Notes: generated by a model from the letters alone, not told the origin. Shown: positions 7,357 through 16,391, numbered from the stretch's first letter. The stretch: 64,000 bases of DNA from Streptomyces marinisediminis (GCF_026262575.1 NZ_JAPKFL010000017.1:1-64000); one strand, 5' to 3'. Translations and numbers: made by a program.

Positions 7357-8970
7357 TCAGTCCGGGCGCTGGGCGAGGAGGTCTTCCACGCGCGCCCGCA
7401 CCTGGGGCGTGTCCAGCCCGCGCACCGTCAGGGTGGTGCGGCGGCGCAGCACGTCGTCCGCGCTGGTGGCCCACTCGTGGTCGCGGGCGTAGACGGCCTG
7501 CGCCCAGATCTCCGGCCCGTCCGGGTGCATCCGCTCGCCCAGCGCCGGGTCCCGGGCGACCAGCCGGGCGATGTCGAAGGCCAGCGCTCCGTAGTGGGTG
7601 GCCAGGTGCCGCGCGGTCAGCGGGTCGATCCGGCCGCCCGGGTCGCGGTCCACCAGCAGGCGGTGGGCCACGGCGTCGGGGTTGGCCACCCCCGGCAGCG
7701 GGACCCGGCGCGGCAGCCGCGACACCGGCTGCATGTCCTCGGCCAGCACCCCGCCGGGCAGCTTCGCCAACCGGTTCAGCACCGTGCGTCCGATGTGCCG
7801 GTAGGTCGTCCACTTGCCGCCCGCCACCGACAGCATGCCGCCGCGGCCCTCGGTGACGACCGTCTCCCGCTTCGCCGACTCCACCCCGCCCGGGCCGCCG
7901 GGCAGCACCCGCAGGCCGGCGAAGGCGTACGTCAGGGCGTCGCGGGAGAGGTGCTCCTCGCGCACGGAGACGGCGGCTTCGGACAGGATCTGCTCGATGT
8001 CCGCCTCCGTCGCGGCCACCTCGCCCGGGTCGCCCTCGTAGCGCTCGTCGGTGGTGCCCAGCAGAAGCATGTCCTCCCACGGCAGGGCGAAGGTGATGCG
8101 GTACTTGTCGATCGGTGTGGCCATCGCCGCCCGCCACGGCGCGGAGCGCTTGAGCACCACGTGCGCGCCCTTGGACAGCCGGATGCTGGGCGCGGCCGCC
8201 GCGTCCTCCATGCGCCGCAGGTGGTCCACCCACGGACCGGTCGCGTTGAGCACCAGCCGGGCGTCGACGCCGAACTCCGTGCCGTCCAGCCGGTCGCGCA
8301 CCTCCGCGCCGGTGACCCGGCCGCGGGCGAAGCGCAGGCCCCTCACCTCGGCGTGGTTGAGCACCACGGCCCCGGCGGCCACGGCCGCCCGCACCGTCAT
8401 CAGCGCCACCCGCGAGTCGTTCATCTGGTGGTCGCCGTAGACGGCCACGGCCTTGAGCCCCTCGGTGCGCAGCCCCGGGTTGTCGGCGGCGGCACGGGCC
8501 GGGGAGATCACCCGTCCCACGCCGTCCCCGAACGCCGACAGCGCCGAGTAGGCGAAGACGCCCGCGCCCAGCTTGGCCGCGCCGTGCGGGCCGCCCTCGT
8601 AGACCGGCAGGTAGAACGTCAGCGGGTTCACCAGGTGCGGCGCGACGTCCCTGGCCAGCACCCGCCGCTCGTGGTGGTTCTCGGCCACCAGCTTCACCGA
8701 GCCGGTCTGCAGGTAGCGCAGTCCGCCGTGCACCAGCTTGGAGGACGCGGAGGAGGTGGCGCCGGCGAAGTCGCCGGCGTCCACCATCGCCACCCGCAGC
8801 CCCGACTGCGCCGCGTGCCAGGCCACCGACGTGCCCAGGATGCCGCCGCCGACCACGAGCAGGTCGTACGTCGCCCGGGCGAGCACGTCCCGGGTCTCGG
8901 CGCGTCCGGGGTTGGCACCGGCCGTCGGGCGCGCCCCCAGCGAGGGGACGCTCTGCGGGATGGTGTTCAT
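7357..8970 (-). CDS. glpD: aerobic glycerol-3-phosphate dehydrogenase
   Basis: Membrane-associated FAD enzyme oxidising glycerol-3-phosphate to dihydroxyacetone phosphate and passing electrons to quinone. Length is 537 aa. The FAD-binding motif is LLVVGGGILGTSVAWHAA near residues 35-52, followed by GATSSASSKLVHGGLRYLQ, typical of GlpD. The start is ATG 8970 (MNTIPQSVPS). It lies 5 bp downstream of glpK as the last gene of glpF-glpK-glpD, so import, phosphorylation and oxidation of glycerol are encoded in order. Control is probably by GylR. Confidence 0.96.
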   Translation of the reverse strand: MNTIPQSVPSLGARPTAGANPGRAETRDVLARATYDLLVVGGGILGTSVAWHAAQSGLRVAMVDAGDFAGATSSASSKLVHGGLRYLQTGSVKLVAENHHERRVLARDVAPHLVNPLTFYLPVYEGGPHGAAKLGAGVFAYSALSAFGDGVGRVISPARAAADNPGLRTEGLKAVAVYGDHQMNDSRVALMTVRAAVAAGAVVLNHAEVRGLRFARGRVTGAEVRDRLDGTEFGVDARLVLNATGPWVDHLRRMEDAAAAPSIRLSKGAHVVLKRSAPWRAAMATPIDKYRITFALPWEDMLLLGTTDERYEGDPGEVAATEADIEQILSEAAVSVREEHLSRDALTYAFAGLRVLPGGPGGVESAKRETVVTEGRGGMLSVAGGKWTTYRHIGRTVLNRLAKLPGGVLAEDMQPVSRLPRRVPLPGVANPDAVAHRLLVDRDPGGRIDPLTARHLATHYGALAFDIARLVARDPALGERMHPDGPEIWAQAVYARDHEWATSADDVLRRRTTLTVRGLDTPQVRARVEDLLAQRPD

Positions 8971-8975
8971 GTCGA

Positions 8976-10526
8976 TCAGTTCTCCTCTTCGATCCAGCCC
9001 ATGGTCCGCTCGACGGCCTTGAGCCAGTTCCGGTACTCGCGGTCGCGCACGGCCGCGTCCATACGGGGGGTCCATTCGGCCGCGCGCCGCCAGTTGGCGC
9101 TCAGCTCGTCGGTGTCCGACCAGAAGCCGACCGCCAGCCCCGCGGCGTAGGCGGCGCCCAGGCAGGTGGTCTCGGCGACCATCGGGCGCACCACGGGGGC
9201 GTCCAGCACGTCCGCGATGTTCTGCATCAGCAGGTTGTTGGACGTCATGCCGCCGTCGACCTTCAGCGCGGTCAGCTCCACGCCGGAGTCCTTGGCCATC
9301 GCGTCGACGATCTCGCGTGTCTGCCAGGCGGTGGCCTCCAGCACGGCCCGGGCCAGGTGCGCCTTGGTGACGTAGCGGGTGAGCCCGGCGATGACGCCCC
9401 GGGCGTCCGCGCGCCAGTAGGGGGCGAACAGGCCGGAGAACGCGGGGACGAAGTAGGCGCCGCCGTTGTCGTCCACGGAGCTGGCCAGCGTCTCGATCTC
9501 GGCCGCGGTGCTGATCAGGCCCATCTGGTCGCGCATCCACTGCACGAGCGCGCCGGTGACCGCGATCGCGCCCTCCAGCGCGTACACCGGCTTGTCGTTC
9601 CCGATGCGGTACCCGACGGTGGTCAGCAGGCCGTTGTAGGAGTTGACCGGCTGGTGGCCGGTGTTCATCAGCAGGAAGGTCCCGGTGCCGTAGGTCGACT
9701 TGCCCTCGCCCGTCTCGAAGCACGTCTGCCCGAAGAGCGCCGCCTGCTGGTCGCCGAGGGCCGACGCCACCGGCACGCCCTCCAGCACACCGCTCGCGGC
9801 GTGGCCGTACACCTCGGCGGAGGAGCGGATCTCCGGCAGCACCGCCGGCGGCACGCCCATCGAGGAGGCGATCCGCTCGTCCCAGTCCATGGTGCGCAGG
9901 TTCATGAGCATGGTGCGCGAGGCGTTGGTGACGTCGGTGACGTGCACGCCGCCGTCCGGGCCGCCGGTGAGGTTCCAGATGACCCAGGAGTCCATCGTGC
10001 CGAAGAGGATCTCGCCGCGCTCGGCCCGCTCGCGCAGCCCCTCGACGTTGTCCAGCAGCCAGCGGATCTTCGGCCCGGCGAAGTAGGAGGCCAGCGGCAG
10101 CCCGGTGTCGCGGCGGAACCGGTCCTGGCCCACGTTGCGGCCCAGCTCGCGGCAGAGCGCGTCCGTGCGGGTGTCCTGCCAGACGATGGCGTTGTGCACC
10201 GGCTCGCCGGTGGCCTTGTCCCACAGCAGCGTGGTCTCGCGCTGGTTGGTGATGCCGATGGCCTTGACGTCGTCCCGGGTGATCTCCGCCTTGCGGATGG
10301 CCCCGTCGACCACCTCCCGCACGTTCGTCCAGATCTCGGCGGCGTCGTGTTCGACCCAGCCGGGCTTGGGGAAGATCTGCTCGTGCTCCTTCTGGTCCAC
10401 GGCGACGATGCGGCCGTCCCGGTCGAAGACGATGCAGCGGCTGGACGTGGTGCCCTGGTCGATCGCGGCGATGTACCCCGGGTGGGCCGCGGTGTCGGTG
10501 GCGGTGTCGGTGGCGGTGTCGGTCAT
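8976..10526 (-). CDS. glpK: glycerol kinase
   Basis: FGGY-family kinase converting glycerol to sn-glycerol-3-phosphate with ATP, 516 aa. Typical segments are AAIDQGTTSSRCIVFDRDG, the QEFPKPGWVEHD-like stretch (here QIFPKPGWVEHDAAEIW), GITNQRETTLLWD and LKVDGGMTSNNLLMQ. The N-terminus carries a TDTATDTATDTA tract encoded by a 12-bp tandem repeat (10491-10526). Relatives usually lack it, so the length here may vary between strains or the true start may be internal. It is the middle gene of the glpFKD operon: 34 bp after glpF and 5 bp before glpD. Confidence 0.96.
   Translation of the reverse strand: MTDTATDTATDTAAHPGYIAAIDQGTTSSRCIVFDRDGRIVAVDQKEHEQIFPKPGWVEHDAAEIWTNVREVVDGAIRKAEITRDDVKAIGITNQRETTLLWDKATGEPVHNAIVWQDTRTDALCRELGRNVGQDRFRRDTGLPLASYFAGPKIRWLLDNVEGLRERAERGEILFGTMDSWVIWNLTGGPDGGVHVTDVTNASRTMLMNLRTMDWDERIASSMGVPPAVLPEIRSSAEVYGHAASGVLEGVPVASALGDQQAALFGQTCFETGEGKSTYGTGTFLLMNTGHQPVNSYNGLLTTVGYRIGNDKPVYALEGAIAVTGALVQWMRDQMGLISTAAEIETLASSVDDNGGAYFVPAFSGLFAPYWRADARGVIAGLTRYVTKAHLARAVLEATAWQTREIVDAMAKDSGVELTALKVDGGMTSNNLLMQNIADVLDAPVVRPMVAETTCLGAAYAAGLAVGFWSDTDELSANWRRAAEWTPRMDAAVRDREYRNWLKAVERTMGWIEEEN
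10491..10526. repeat. 12-bp repeat in the 5' end of glpK
   Basis: Three consecutive copies of GGTGTCGGTGGC, the last degenerate, encode the Thr-Asp-Thr-Ala tract at the kinase N-terminus. It is a likely slippage site. Confidence 0.8.
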
Positions 10527-10560
10527 GTCGGTGCTCCAGTTGCTCTCGTAGGGGCGGCGG

Positions 10561-11340
10561 TCAGGCGAACGCGAGCTGGTACAGCCCGCCGGCGAGGGCG
10601 CCGCCGAGCAGCGGGCCGACCACCGGTATCCAGGCGTAGCTCCAGTCTGACCCGCCCTTGTTCGGCAGCGGGAGCAGCGCGTGCACGATTCGCGGGCCGA
10701 GATCGCGGGCGGGGTTGATCGCGTACCCGGTCGGCCCGCCGAGGGAGAGGCCGATGCCGACGACGACGAGGGCGACGATCAGCACGCCGGTGCCGGACAG
10801 GGCCAGCCCCTCGTTGGTGCCGGTCTCCAGGATGGCGAGCACGAGCACGAAGGTGCCGATGACCTCGGTGGCCAGGTTCTGCGCGGTGTTGCGGATCTCC
10901 GGTCCCGTGGCGAACACGCCGAGCACCGGTCCGGGCGTGTCGCGCGCCGCGGCCCGCGTGGCCTGGGCGCCGGGGCCGCCGACGACCTCCCGGTCGGTGA
11001 GGTGCGCCATGAAGTGCCCGTAGTAGGCCACCCACACCAGCGCCGCGCCGATCATCGCGCCGACGAGCTGACCGCTGACGTAGTACGGCACCGTTTCCCA
11101 GGCGTCCTCCTTGATCGCCAGCCCGAGCGTCACCGCCGGGTTGAGGTGTCCGCCGGAGAGATTCACGGAGACGTAGGCGCCGGTCAGGACGGCGAAGCCC
11201 CAGCCGAAGGTGATCGCGAGCCAGCCCGCGTTGTAGGCCTTGCTGCGCTTGAGGACCACTCCGGCGACGACGCCGCCGCCGAGCAGGATGAGGACGGCGG
11301 TTCCGATGACCTCGCCCAGAAATATGTCGGAGTTGGACAC
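10561..11340 (-). CDS. glpF: glycerol uptake facilitator (aquaglyceroporin)
   Basis: MIP-family channel for glycerol entry, 259 aa, six membrane helices with two NPA-type half helices. The first motif is GGHLNPAVT; the second is GYAINPARDLGPR, whose NPARD form marks glycerol-conducting members. The GTG start (11340) is preceded by AAGGAG. It is the first gene of the glycerol operon, 34 bp before glpK. The promoter and a candidate GylR operator lie in the 450-bp gap upstream. Confidence 0.96.
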   Translation of the reverse strand: MSNSDIFLGEVIGTAVLILLGGGVVAGVVLKRSKAYNAGWLAITFGWGFAVLTGAYVSVNLSGGHLNPAVTLGLAIKEDAWETVPYYVSGQLVGAMIGAALVWVAYYGHFMAHLTDREVVGGPGAQATRAAARDTPGPVLGVFATGPEIRNTAQNLATEVIGTFVLVLAILETGTNEGLALSGTGVLIVALVVVGIGLSLGGPTGYAINPARDLGPRIVHALLPLPNKGGSDWSYAWIPVVGPLLGGALAGGLYQLAFA

Positions 11341-11390
11341 CCGCGACTCCTTTGTTCACAGGGAAGGGCGGAACCGGTCCCGTCCGGTGT

Positions 11391-11403
11391 TCGACATTGT
11401 CGA
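11391..11403. promoter_or_regulatory. candidate GylR operator upstream of glpF
   Basis: TCGACATTGTCGA is a perfect inverted repeat with 6-bp arms and a 1-nt centre. It lies about 7-19 nt downstream of the predicted glpF transcription start. A near-identical site precedes gylR at 12614-12626. Confidence 0.6.
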
Positions 11404-11416
11404 CCGCCGCACGGCA

Positions 11417-11444
11417 GTTTTATCCTCGCATCCATCTCCGTCAA
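11417..11444 (-). promoter_or_regulatory. glpFKD promoter
   Basis: Read on the minus strand: TTGACG (11444-11439), 16 nt, then TAAAAC (11422-11417). The AT-rich -10 is unusual for this DNA and points at glpF. Confidence 0.55.
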
Positions 11445-11698
11445 GACATTGGCCACCCCCTCCTCGTCCCGCTTCCCCTCCCGGGTCCGCGCTGGCCCCG
11501 CGCCGGCCCCGCCGTCTGCGCGGCACCGGTCGGCGCCATCCGGGGCGGAGGGGGCGGGGCCGGCGTCGTCGCCACGGGCCCGGAGGGGAGCGGGTGGGGC
11601 GGGGTCCGGGCGCTGGGGCGGGCCCGGGGCGCCGCCTGCCGCCGCCCGCGGGGTGGCCGCCCCGGCGCCCGTGTGCCGCCACGCCGGACGCTGCCGCC

Positions 11699-11743
11699 GT
11701 GTGCGGGGCGGCCGCGTGCGAGGCGGCCGCGTGCGAGGCGGCC
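11699..11743. repeat. 15-bp tandem repeat
   Basis: Two exact copies of GCGTGCGAGGCGGCC (11714-11728, 11729-11743) are preceded by a degenerate third copy. Non-coding. Confidence 0.75.
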
Positions 11744-11795
11744 GTGCGGCGGGCTCCGGCCACCCGGCGGGCGGCGGGCTCGCCCCGCGCGGGTC

Positions 11796-12560
11796 TCAGA
11801 AGCGGCTGGCGCCCAGGTCGCGGGAGACCGCCCGTGCGCAGTCACGCACGGAGGCCACCAGCTCGGGGCGGATCGCGCCGTCCGCGCAGACCCGCTCCAC
11901 CGCGCCGGTGATCCCCACCGCGCCCACCGGCAGCCTGCGCCGGTCGTGGATCGGCGCGGCGATCGACGCCACGCCCTCCCAGGTCTCCTCCACGTCGGCC
12001 GCCCAGCCCCGGGCCCGGGTGAGCTCCAGGCTCTCCTCCAGCTCGGCCAGCGAGGTCAGCGTCCGCTCGGTGAAGGACTCCCGTTCGGCATCGACCAGCT
12101 CGCTGTGGGCCACCGGGTCGTAGGCGGCCAGCACCTTGCCCGCCGCCGTGCTGTGCAGCGGCTGCATCGCCCCGATCTCCAGCACCTGGCGGCTGTCGTC
12201 GGGCCGGAAGACGTGGTGGACCACCAGGACGCCGCCGTGGTGCAGCACCCCCAGGTACACCGCCTCGCCGCTGGAGCGGGCCAGGTCGTCGGACCACACC
12301 AGTGCCCGGGCGCGCAGCTCGTGCACGTCCAGGTAGCTGTTGCCCAGCCGCAGCAGCTCCGCCCCGAGCTGGTAGCGCCCGGACGCCTCGTCCTGCTCGA
12401 CGAAGCCCTCCTGCTGGAGCGTGCGCAGCAGTCCGTGGGCGGTGCCCTTGGCCAGACCCAGCGTGGAGGCGATGTCGGACAGGCCGAGGCGGCGCTCACC
12501 GCCGGCGAGCAGCCGCAGTACCGCCGCAGCCCGCTCCAGGGACTGGATGCTCCGGGCCAT
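11796..12560 (-). CDS. gylR: glycerol operon regulator, IclR family
   Basis: 254-aa IclR-type repressor. An N-terminal winged helix (LERAAAVLRLLAGGERRLG, then SDIASTLGLAKGTAHGLLRT) is followed by the IclR effector domain with PLHSTAAGKVLAAYDP and a GAVGITGAVERV strand. Its sequence closely follows Streptomyces GylR, which represses the glycerol operon and itself, with glycerol-3-phosphate as likely inducer. The ATG at 12560 gives the usual length and is preceded by AGAGAGGT. It lies upstream of glpF on the same strand, separated by 455 bp. A candidate autoregulatory operator is at 12614-12626. Confidence 0.95.
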   Translation of the reverse strand: MARSIQSLERAAAVLRLLAGGERRLGLSDIASTLGLAKGTAHGLLRTLQQEGFVEQDEASGRYQLGAELLRLGNSYLDVHELRARALVWSDDLARSSGEAVYLGVLHHGGVLVVHHVFRPDDSRQVLEIGAMQPLHSTAAGKVLAAYDPVAHSELVDAERESFTERTLTSLAELEESLELTRARGWAADVEETWEGVASIAAPIHDRRRLPVGAVGITGAVERVCADGAIRPELVASVRDCARAVSRDLGASRF

Positions 12561-12613
12561 CGGACAACCTCTCTTCACCTAGCTGGTCCCTGGCTACGGC
12601 ACCGCGCCGCCGG

Positions 12614-12626
12614 TCGGCATTGCCGA
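12614..12626. promoter_or_regulatory. candidate GylR operator upstream of gylR
   Basis: TCGGCATTGCCGA is a perfect inverted repeat. It differs from the glpF site only by a symmetric pair of changes, so both fit TCGRCATTGYCGA. It lies 54 bp upstream of the gylR start. Confidence 0.55.
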
Positions 12627-12685
12627 ACGTCAGCGGATCATGTCGACGGCCCCGTAGCCCACCAGATCCTACGGCCGTCCAGCGT

Positions 12686-12720
12686 GCGGGACGCCGCCTG
12701 GCCCACACGCGGCGTCCCGC
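12686..12720. promoter_or_regulatory. 12-bp inverted repeat upstream of metH
   Basis: Perfect 12-bp arms (12686-12697 and 12709-12720) enclose an 11-nt loop. TACCCT, a possible -10 box, follows directly at 12721-12726. It may be an operator over the metH promoter or the end of a divergent transcript. Confidence 0.45.
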
Positions 12721-12792
12721 TACCCTGGCCTGGTGCCCGCGCCCCCGGGGCGTGCGGCAAAGCCGACAGCCGTCGCACCACAGGAGCTCCAG

Positions 12793-15700
12793 ATGTCCCT
12801 GACGTCCCAGGCGTCCGCGCAGTTCGCGCCACTGACCCACGAAGCCCGCATCCGGGCCCTCCGCGACGCACTGGCCTCACGCGTCGTCGTCGCGGACGGT
12901 GCCATGGGCACCATGCTCCAGGCGCAGGAGCCGACCCTGGAGGACTTCGAGCAGCTCGAGGGCTGCAACGAGATCCTCAGCAGCACCCGCCCGGACATCG
13001 TGCGCTCCGTGCACCACGAGTACTTCGCCGTGGGCGTGGACTGCGTGGGGACCAACACCTTCGGCGCGAACCACACGGCGCTGGGGGAGTACGACATCAC
13101 CGACCGCGTCTTCGAGCTCTCGGAGTCCGGGGCCCGCCTGGCCCGCGAGGTGGCCGACGAGTTCACCGGCGGCGACGGGCGTCCGCGGTGGGTGCTGGGC
13201 TCCATGGGCCCCGGCACCAAGCTCCCCACGCTCGGCCACGCCCCCTACGCCGTCCTGCGCGACGCCTACCAGCGCAACGCCGAGGGGCTGATCGCCGGCG
13301 GTGCCGACGCGCTGCTGGTGGAGACCACGCAGGACCTGCTGCAGACGAAGGCCGCGATCATCGGCGCCCGCCGCGCCCTGTCCGCCACCGGCCTGGACCT
13401 GCCGGTGATCTGCTCGGTGACGGTCGAGACGACCGGCACCATGCTCCTCGGCTCGGAGATCGGCGCCGCCCTCACCGCGCTCGAACCGCTCGGCATCGAC
13501 ATGATCGGCATGAACTGCGCCACCGGTCCGGCGGAGATGAGCGAGCACCTGCGCTACCTCGCGCGCCACTCCCGGGTGCCGCTGGCGTGCATGCCCAACG
13601 CCGGGCTGCCGGTGCTGGGCAAGGACGGCGCGCACTACCCGCTGACGGCGCCGGAACTGGCGGACGCCCAGGAGCAGTTCGTCACCGACTTCGGCCTCTC
13701 CCTGGTGGGCGGCTGCTGCGGCACCACCCCCGAGCATCTGCGCCAGGTCGTCGAACGCGTCCGCGACCTCGCGCCCGCCGAGCGGCGGCCGCGCCCGGAG
13801 CCCGGGGCGGCGTCGCTGTACCAGGCGGTGCCGTTCCGGCAGGACACCGCGTACCTGGCGATCGGCGAGCGGACCAACGCCAACGGGTCGAAGAAGTTCC
13901 GCAACGCGATGCTGGAGGGCCGCTGGGACGACTGCGTCGAGCTGGCCCGCGAGCAGATCCGCGAGGGCGCGCACATGCTCGACCTGTGCGTGGACTACGT
14001 CGGCCGGGACGGCGTGGCCGACATGGCCGAGCTGGCGGGCCGGTTCGCCACCGCCTCCACGCTGCCGATCGTGCTGGACTCCACCGAGGTCGACGTCCTG
14101 CGGGCCGGCCTGGAGAAGCTCGGCGGCCGCGCGGTGATCAACTCCGTCAACTACGAGGACGGCGACGGCCCCGACTCGCGGTTCGCGAAGGTCGCCGCGC
14201 TCGCCCGCGAACACGGTGCCGCCCTGATGGCGCTGACGATCGACGAGGAGGGCCAGGCCCGCACCGCGGAGCACAAGGTCGCCATCGCCGAACGCCTGAT
14301 CACCGACCTGACGACCAACTGGGGCATCCACGAGTCGGACATCATCATCGACTGCCTGACGTTCACCATCTGCACCGGGCAGGAGGAGTCCCGCCGCGAC
14401 GGCATCGAGACGATCGAGGCGATCCGGGAGCTCAAGCGCCGCCACCCGGAGGTGCAGACCACGCTGGGGCTGTCCAACATCTCCTTCGGGCTGAACCCGG
14501 CCGCCCGCATGGTGCTGAACTCCGTCTTCCTGGACGAGTGCGTCAAGGCGGGCCTGGACTCCGCGATCGTGCACGCCAGCAAGATCCTGCCGATCGCCCG
14601 GCTGGACGAGGAGCAGGTCACCACCGCGCTCGACCTCGTCTACGACCGCCGCCGCGAGGGCTACGACCCGCTGCAGAAGCTCCTGGCCCTCTTCGAGGGC
14701 GTGGACAGCAAGTCCATGCGGGCGGGCAAGGCCGAGGAGCTGGCCGCGCTGCCGCTGGACGAGCGGCTCCAGCGGCGCATCATCGACGGCGAGCGCAACG
14801 GCCTGGAGGACGACCTGGAGGCGGCGCTGGCCGAGCGCCCCGCGCTGGACATCGTCAACGACACGCTGCTGGCCGGGATGAAGACCGTCGGCGAGCTGTT
14901 CGGCTCCGGGCAGATGCAGCTCCCCTTCGTGCTCCAGTCCGCGGAGGTGATGAAGACCGCGGTGGCCCACCTCGAACCGCACATGGAGAAGACGGACGAG
15001 GACGGCAAGGGCACCATCGTGCTGGCCACCGTGCGCGGGGACGTGCACGACATCGGCAAGAACCTGGTGGACATCATCCTGTCCAACAACGGCTACAACG
15101 TGGTCAACCTGGGCATCAAGCAGCCCGTCTCCGCGATCCTGGACGCGGCCGCCGAGCACCGGGCGGACGTCATCGGCATGTCGGGCTTGCTGGTGAAGTC
15201 CACGGTGATCATGAAGGAGAACCTCGAAGAGCTCAACGCGCGCAAGATGGCCGCGGACTACCCGGTCATCCTCGGCGGCGCCGCCCTCACCCGCGCCTAC
15301 GTCGAGCAGGACCTGCACGAGGTCTACGAGGGCGAGGTCCGCTACGCCCGCGACGCCTTCGAGGGGCTGCGGCTGATGGACGCCCTGATCGCCGTCAAGC
15401 GCGGCGTGCCCGGCGCCACCCTGCCCGAGCTCAAGCAGCGCCGGGTCGCCAAGCGCGACAGCGCACTGCCCGAGGCCGCGCCGCTGGACGACACCACCCG
15501 CTCCGACGTCGCCACCGACAACCCCGTGCCCGCGCCGCCGTTCCGGGGCACCCGGATCATCAAGGGCATCCAGCTCGCCGAGTACGCCTCCTGGCTGGAC
15601 GAGGGCGCGCTGTTCAAGGGCCAGTGGGGACTGAAGGAGGCGCGCACGGGCGGCGGGCCGAGCTACGAGGAGCTGGTGGAGACCGAGGGCCGGCCGCGCC

Positions 15701-16320
15701 TGCGCGGCTGGCTGGACCGGTTGCAGACCGAGAACATGCTGGAGGCCGCCGTCGTCTACGGGTACTTCCCCTGCCACGCCGAGGGCAACGACCTCGTGGT
15801 CCTGCACGACGACGGCTCCGAGCGCACCCGGTTCACCTTCCCGCGCCAGCGGCGCGGGAGGCGGCTGTGCCTGGCCGACTTCTTCCGCCCGAAGGAGTCC
15901 GGCGAGACGGACGTCGTCGGCTTCCAGGTGGTCACCGTCGGCTCGCGGATCGGGGAGGCGACCGCCGAGCTGTTCGCCTCCGACGCCTACCGCGACTACC
16001 TGGAGCTGCACGGCCTGTCCGTCCAGCTCGCGGAGGCCCTGGCCGAGTACTGGCACGCCCGGGTCCGCGCCGAGCTCGGTTTCGCGGGCGAGGACCCGGC
16101 GGACGTGGCGGACATGTTCGCCCTGAAGTACCGCGGCGCCCGCTTCTCGCTGGGCTACGGGGCCTGCCCGGACCTGGAGGACCGGGCCAAGATCGCCGAC
16201 CTGCTCCAGCCGGAGCGCATCGGGGTGAAGCTCTCCGAGGAGTTCCAGCTCCACCCCGAGCAGTCCACGGACGCGATCGTCCTGCACCACCCCGAGGCGA
16301 AGTACTTCAACGCGCGCTAG
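12793..16320 (+). CDS. metH: cobalamin-dependent methionine synthase
   Basis: Transfers a methyl group from 5-methyl-tetrahydrofolate to homocysteine using B12. The 1175 aa comprise all modules. The homocysteine domain has zinc cysteines at about 242, 308 and 309 (NCATGP, GGCCGTT). It is followed by the folate-binding domain (AIGERTNANGSKKF), the cobalamin cap and Rossmann domain with Asp750-x-His752-x-x-Gly755 (GDVHDIGKN; His752 ligates cobalt), and a C-terminal AdoMet activation domain (GYGACPDLEDR). The ATG at 12793 is preceded by AGGAG with a 6-nt gap. No cobalamin riboswitch was recognised upstream. It stands alone, divergent from gylR. Confidence 0.97.
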   Translation: MSLTSQASAQFAPLTHEARIRALRDALASRVVVADGAMGTMLQAQEPTLEDFEQLEGCNEILSSTRPDIVRSVHHEYFAVGVDCVGTNTFGANHTALGEYDITDRVFELSESGARLAREVADEFTGGDGRPRWVLGSMGPGTKLPTLGHAPYAVLRDAYQRNAEGLIAGGADALLVETTQDLLQTKAAIIGARRALSATGLDLPVICSVTVETTGTMLLGSEIGAALTALEPLGIDMIGMNCATGPAEMSEHLRYLARHSRVPLACMPNAGLPVLGKDGAHYPLTAPELADAQEQFVTDFGLSLVGGCCGTTPEHLRQVVERVRDLAPAERRPRPEPGAASLYQAVPFRQDTAYLAIGERTNANGSKKFRNAMLEGRWDDCVELAREQIREGAHMLDLCVDYVGRDGVADMAELAGRFATASTLPIVLDSTEVDVLRAGLEKLGGRAVINSVNYEDGDGPDSRFAKVAALAREHGAALMALTIDEEGQARTAEHKVAIAERLITDLTTNWGIHESDIIIDCLTFTICTGQEESRRDGIETIEAIRELKRRHPEVQTTLGLSNISFGLNPAARMVLNSVFLDECVKAGLDSAIVHASKILPIARLDEEQVTTALDLVYDRRREGYDPLQKLLALFEGVDSKSMRAGKAEELAALPLDERLQRRIIDGERNGLEDDLEAALAERPALDIVNDTLLAGMKTVGELFGSGQMQLPFVLQSAEVMKTAVAHLEPHMEKTDEDGKGTIVLATVRGDVHDIGKNLVDIILSNNGYNVVNLGIKQPVSAILDAAAEHRADVIGMSGLLVKSTVIMKENLEELNARKMAADYPVILGGAALTRAYVEQDLHEVYEGEVRYARDAFEGLRLMDALIAVKRGVPGATLPELKQRRVAKRDSALPEAAPLDDTTRSDVATDNPVPAPPFRGTRIIKGIQLAEYASWLDEGALFKGQWGLKEARTGGGPSYEELVETEGRPRLRGWLDRLQTENMLEAAVVYGYFPCHAEGNDLVVLHDDGSERTRFTFPRQRRGRRLCLADFFRPKESGETDVVGFQVVTVGSRIGEATAELFASDAYRDYLELHGLSVQLAEALAEYWHARVRAELGFAGEDPADVADMFALKYRGARFSLGYGACPDLEDRAKIADLLQPERIGVKLSEEFQLHPEQSTDAIVLHHPEAKYFNAR

Positions 16321-16330
16321 CCGATCGTCG

Positions 16331-16336
16331 TACAAT
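16331..16336 (+). promoter_or_regulatory. -10 box before HAD gene leader
   Basis: TACAAT is close to consensus. A weak TTCAAC lies 19 nt upstream, at the end of metH. A transcript from here would run into the hairpin at 16352-16391 after about 10 nt. Confidence 0.35.
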
Positions 16337-16351
16337 GATCGGTCCGGTATG

Positions 16352-16391
16352 GGCCGGTCGGCCGCCCCCGGCGCGGGGCGGCCGACCGGCC
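16352..16391 (+). terminator. 17-bp hairpin between metH and HAD gene
   Basis: A perfect 17-bp stem (16352-16368 with 16375-16391) with a 6-nt loop is followed by TTCG. It is the expected metH terminator. Because it lies downstream of a plausible promoter and only 24 bp before the HAD start, it could also act as a leader attenuator. Confidence 0.7.

Larger units (their letters stand above)
11341..11795. other. gylR-glpF intergenic region
   Basis: It holds the glpF promoter and operator (11391-11444). The remaining 350 bp toward gylR is very GC-rich, with the 15-bp repeat at 11699-11743. No gene is supported. Confidence 0.6.

Noticed and set aside
7357..10224. Apparent glpK-glpD fusion protein
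   Set aside because: The first part is an out-of-frame reading of glpK. The real glpD starts at 8970 after the glpK stop, with normal length.
12579..12792. Cobalamin or S-adenosylhomocysteine riboswitch upstream of metH
   Set aside because: The 214-bp gap contains no recognisable B12-box or AdoHcy core, only the 12-bp dyad.
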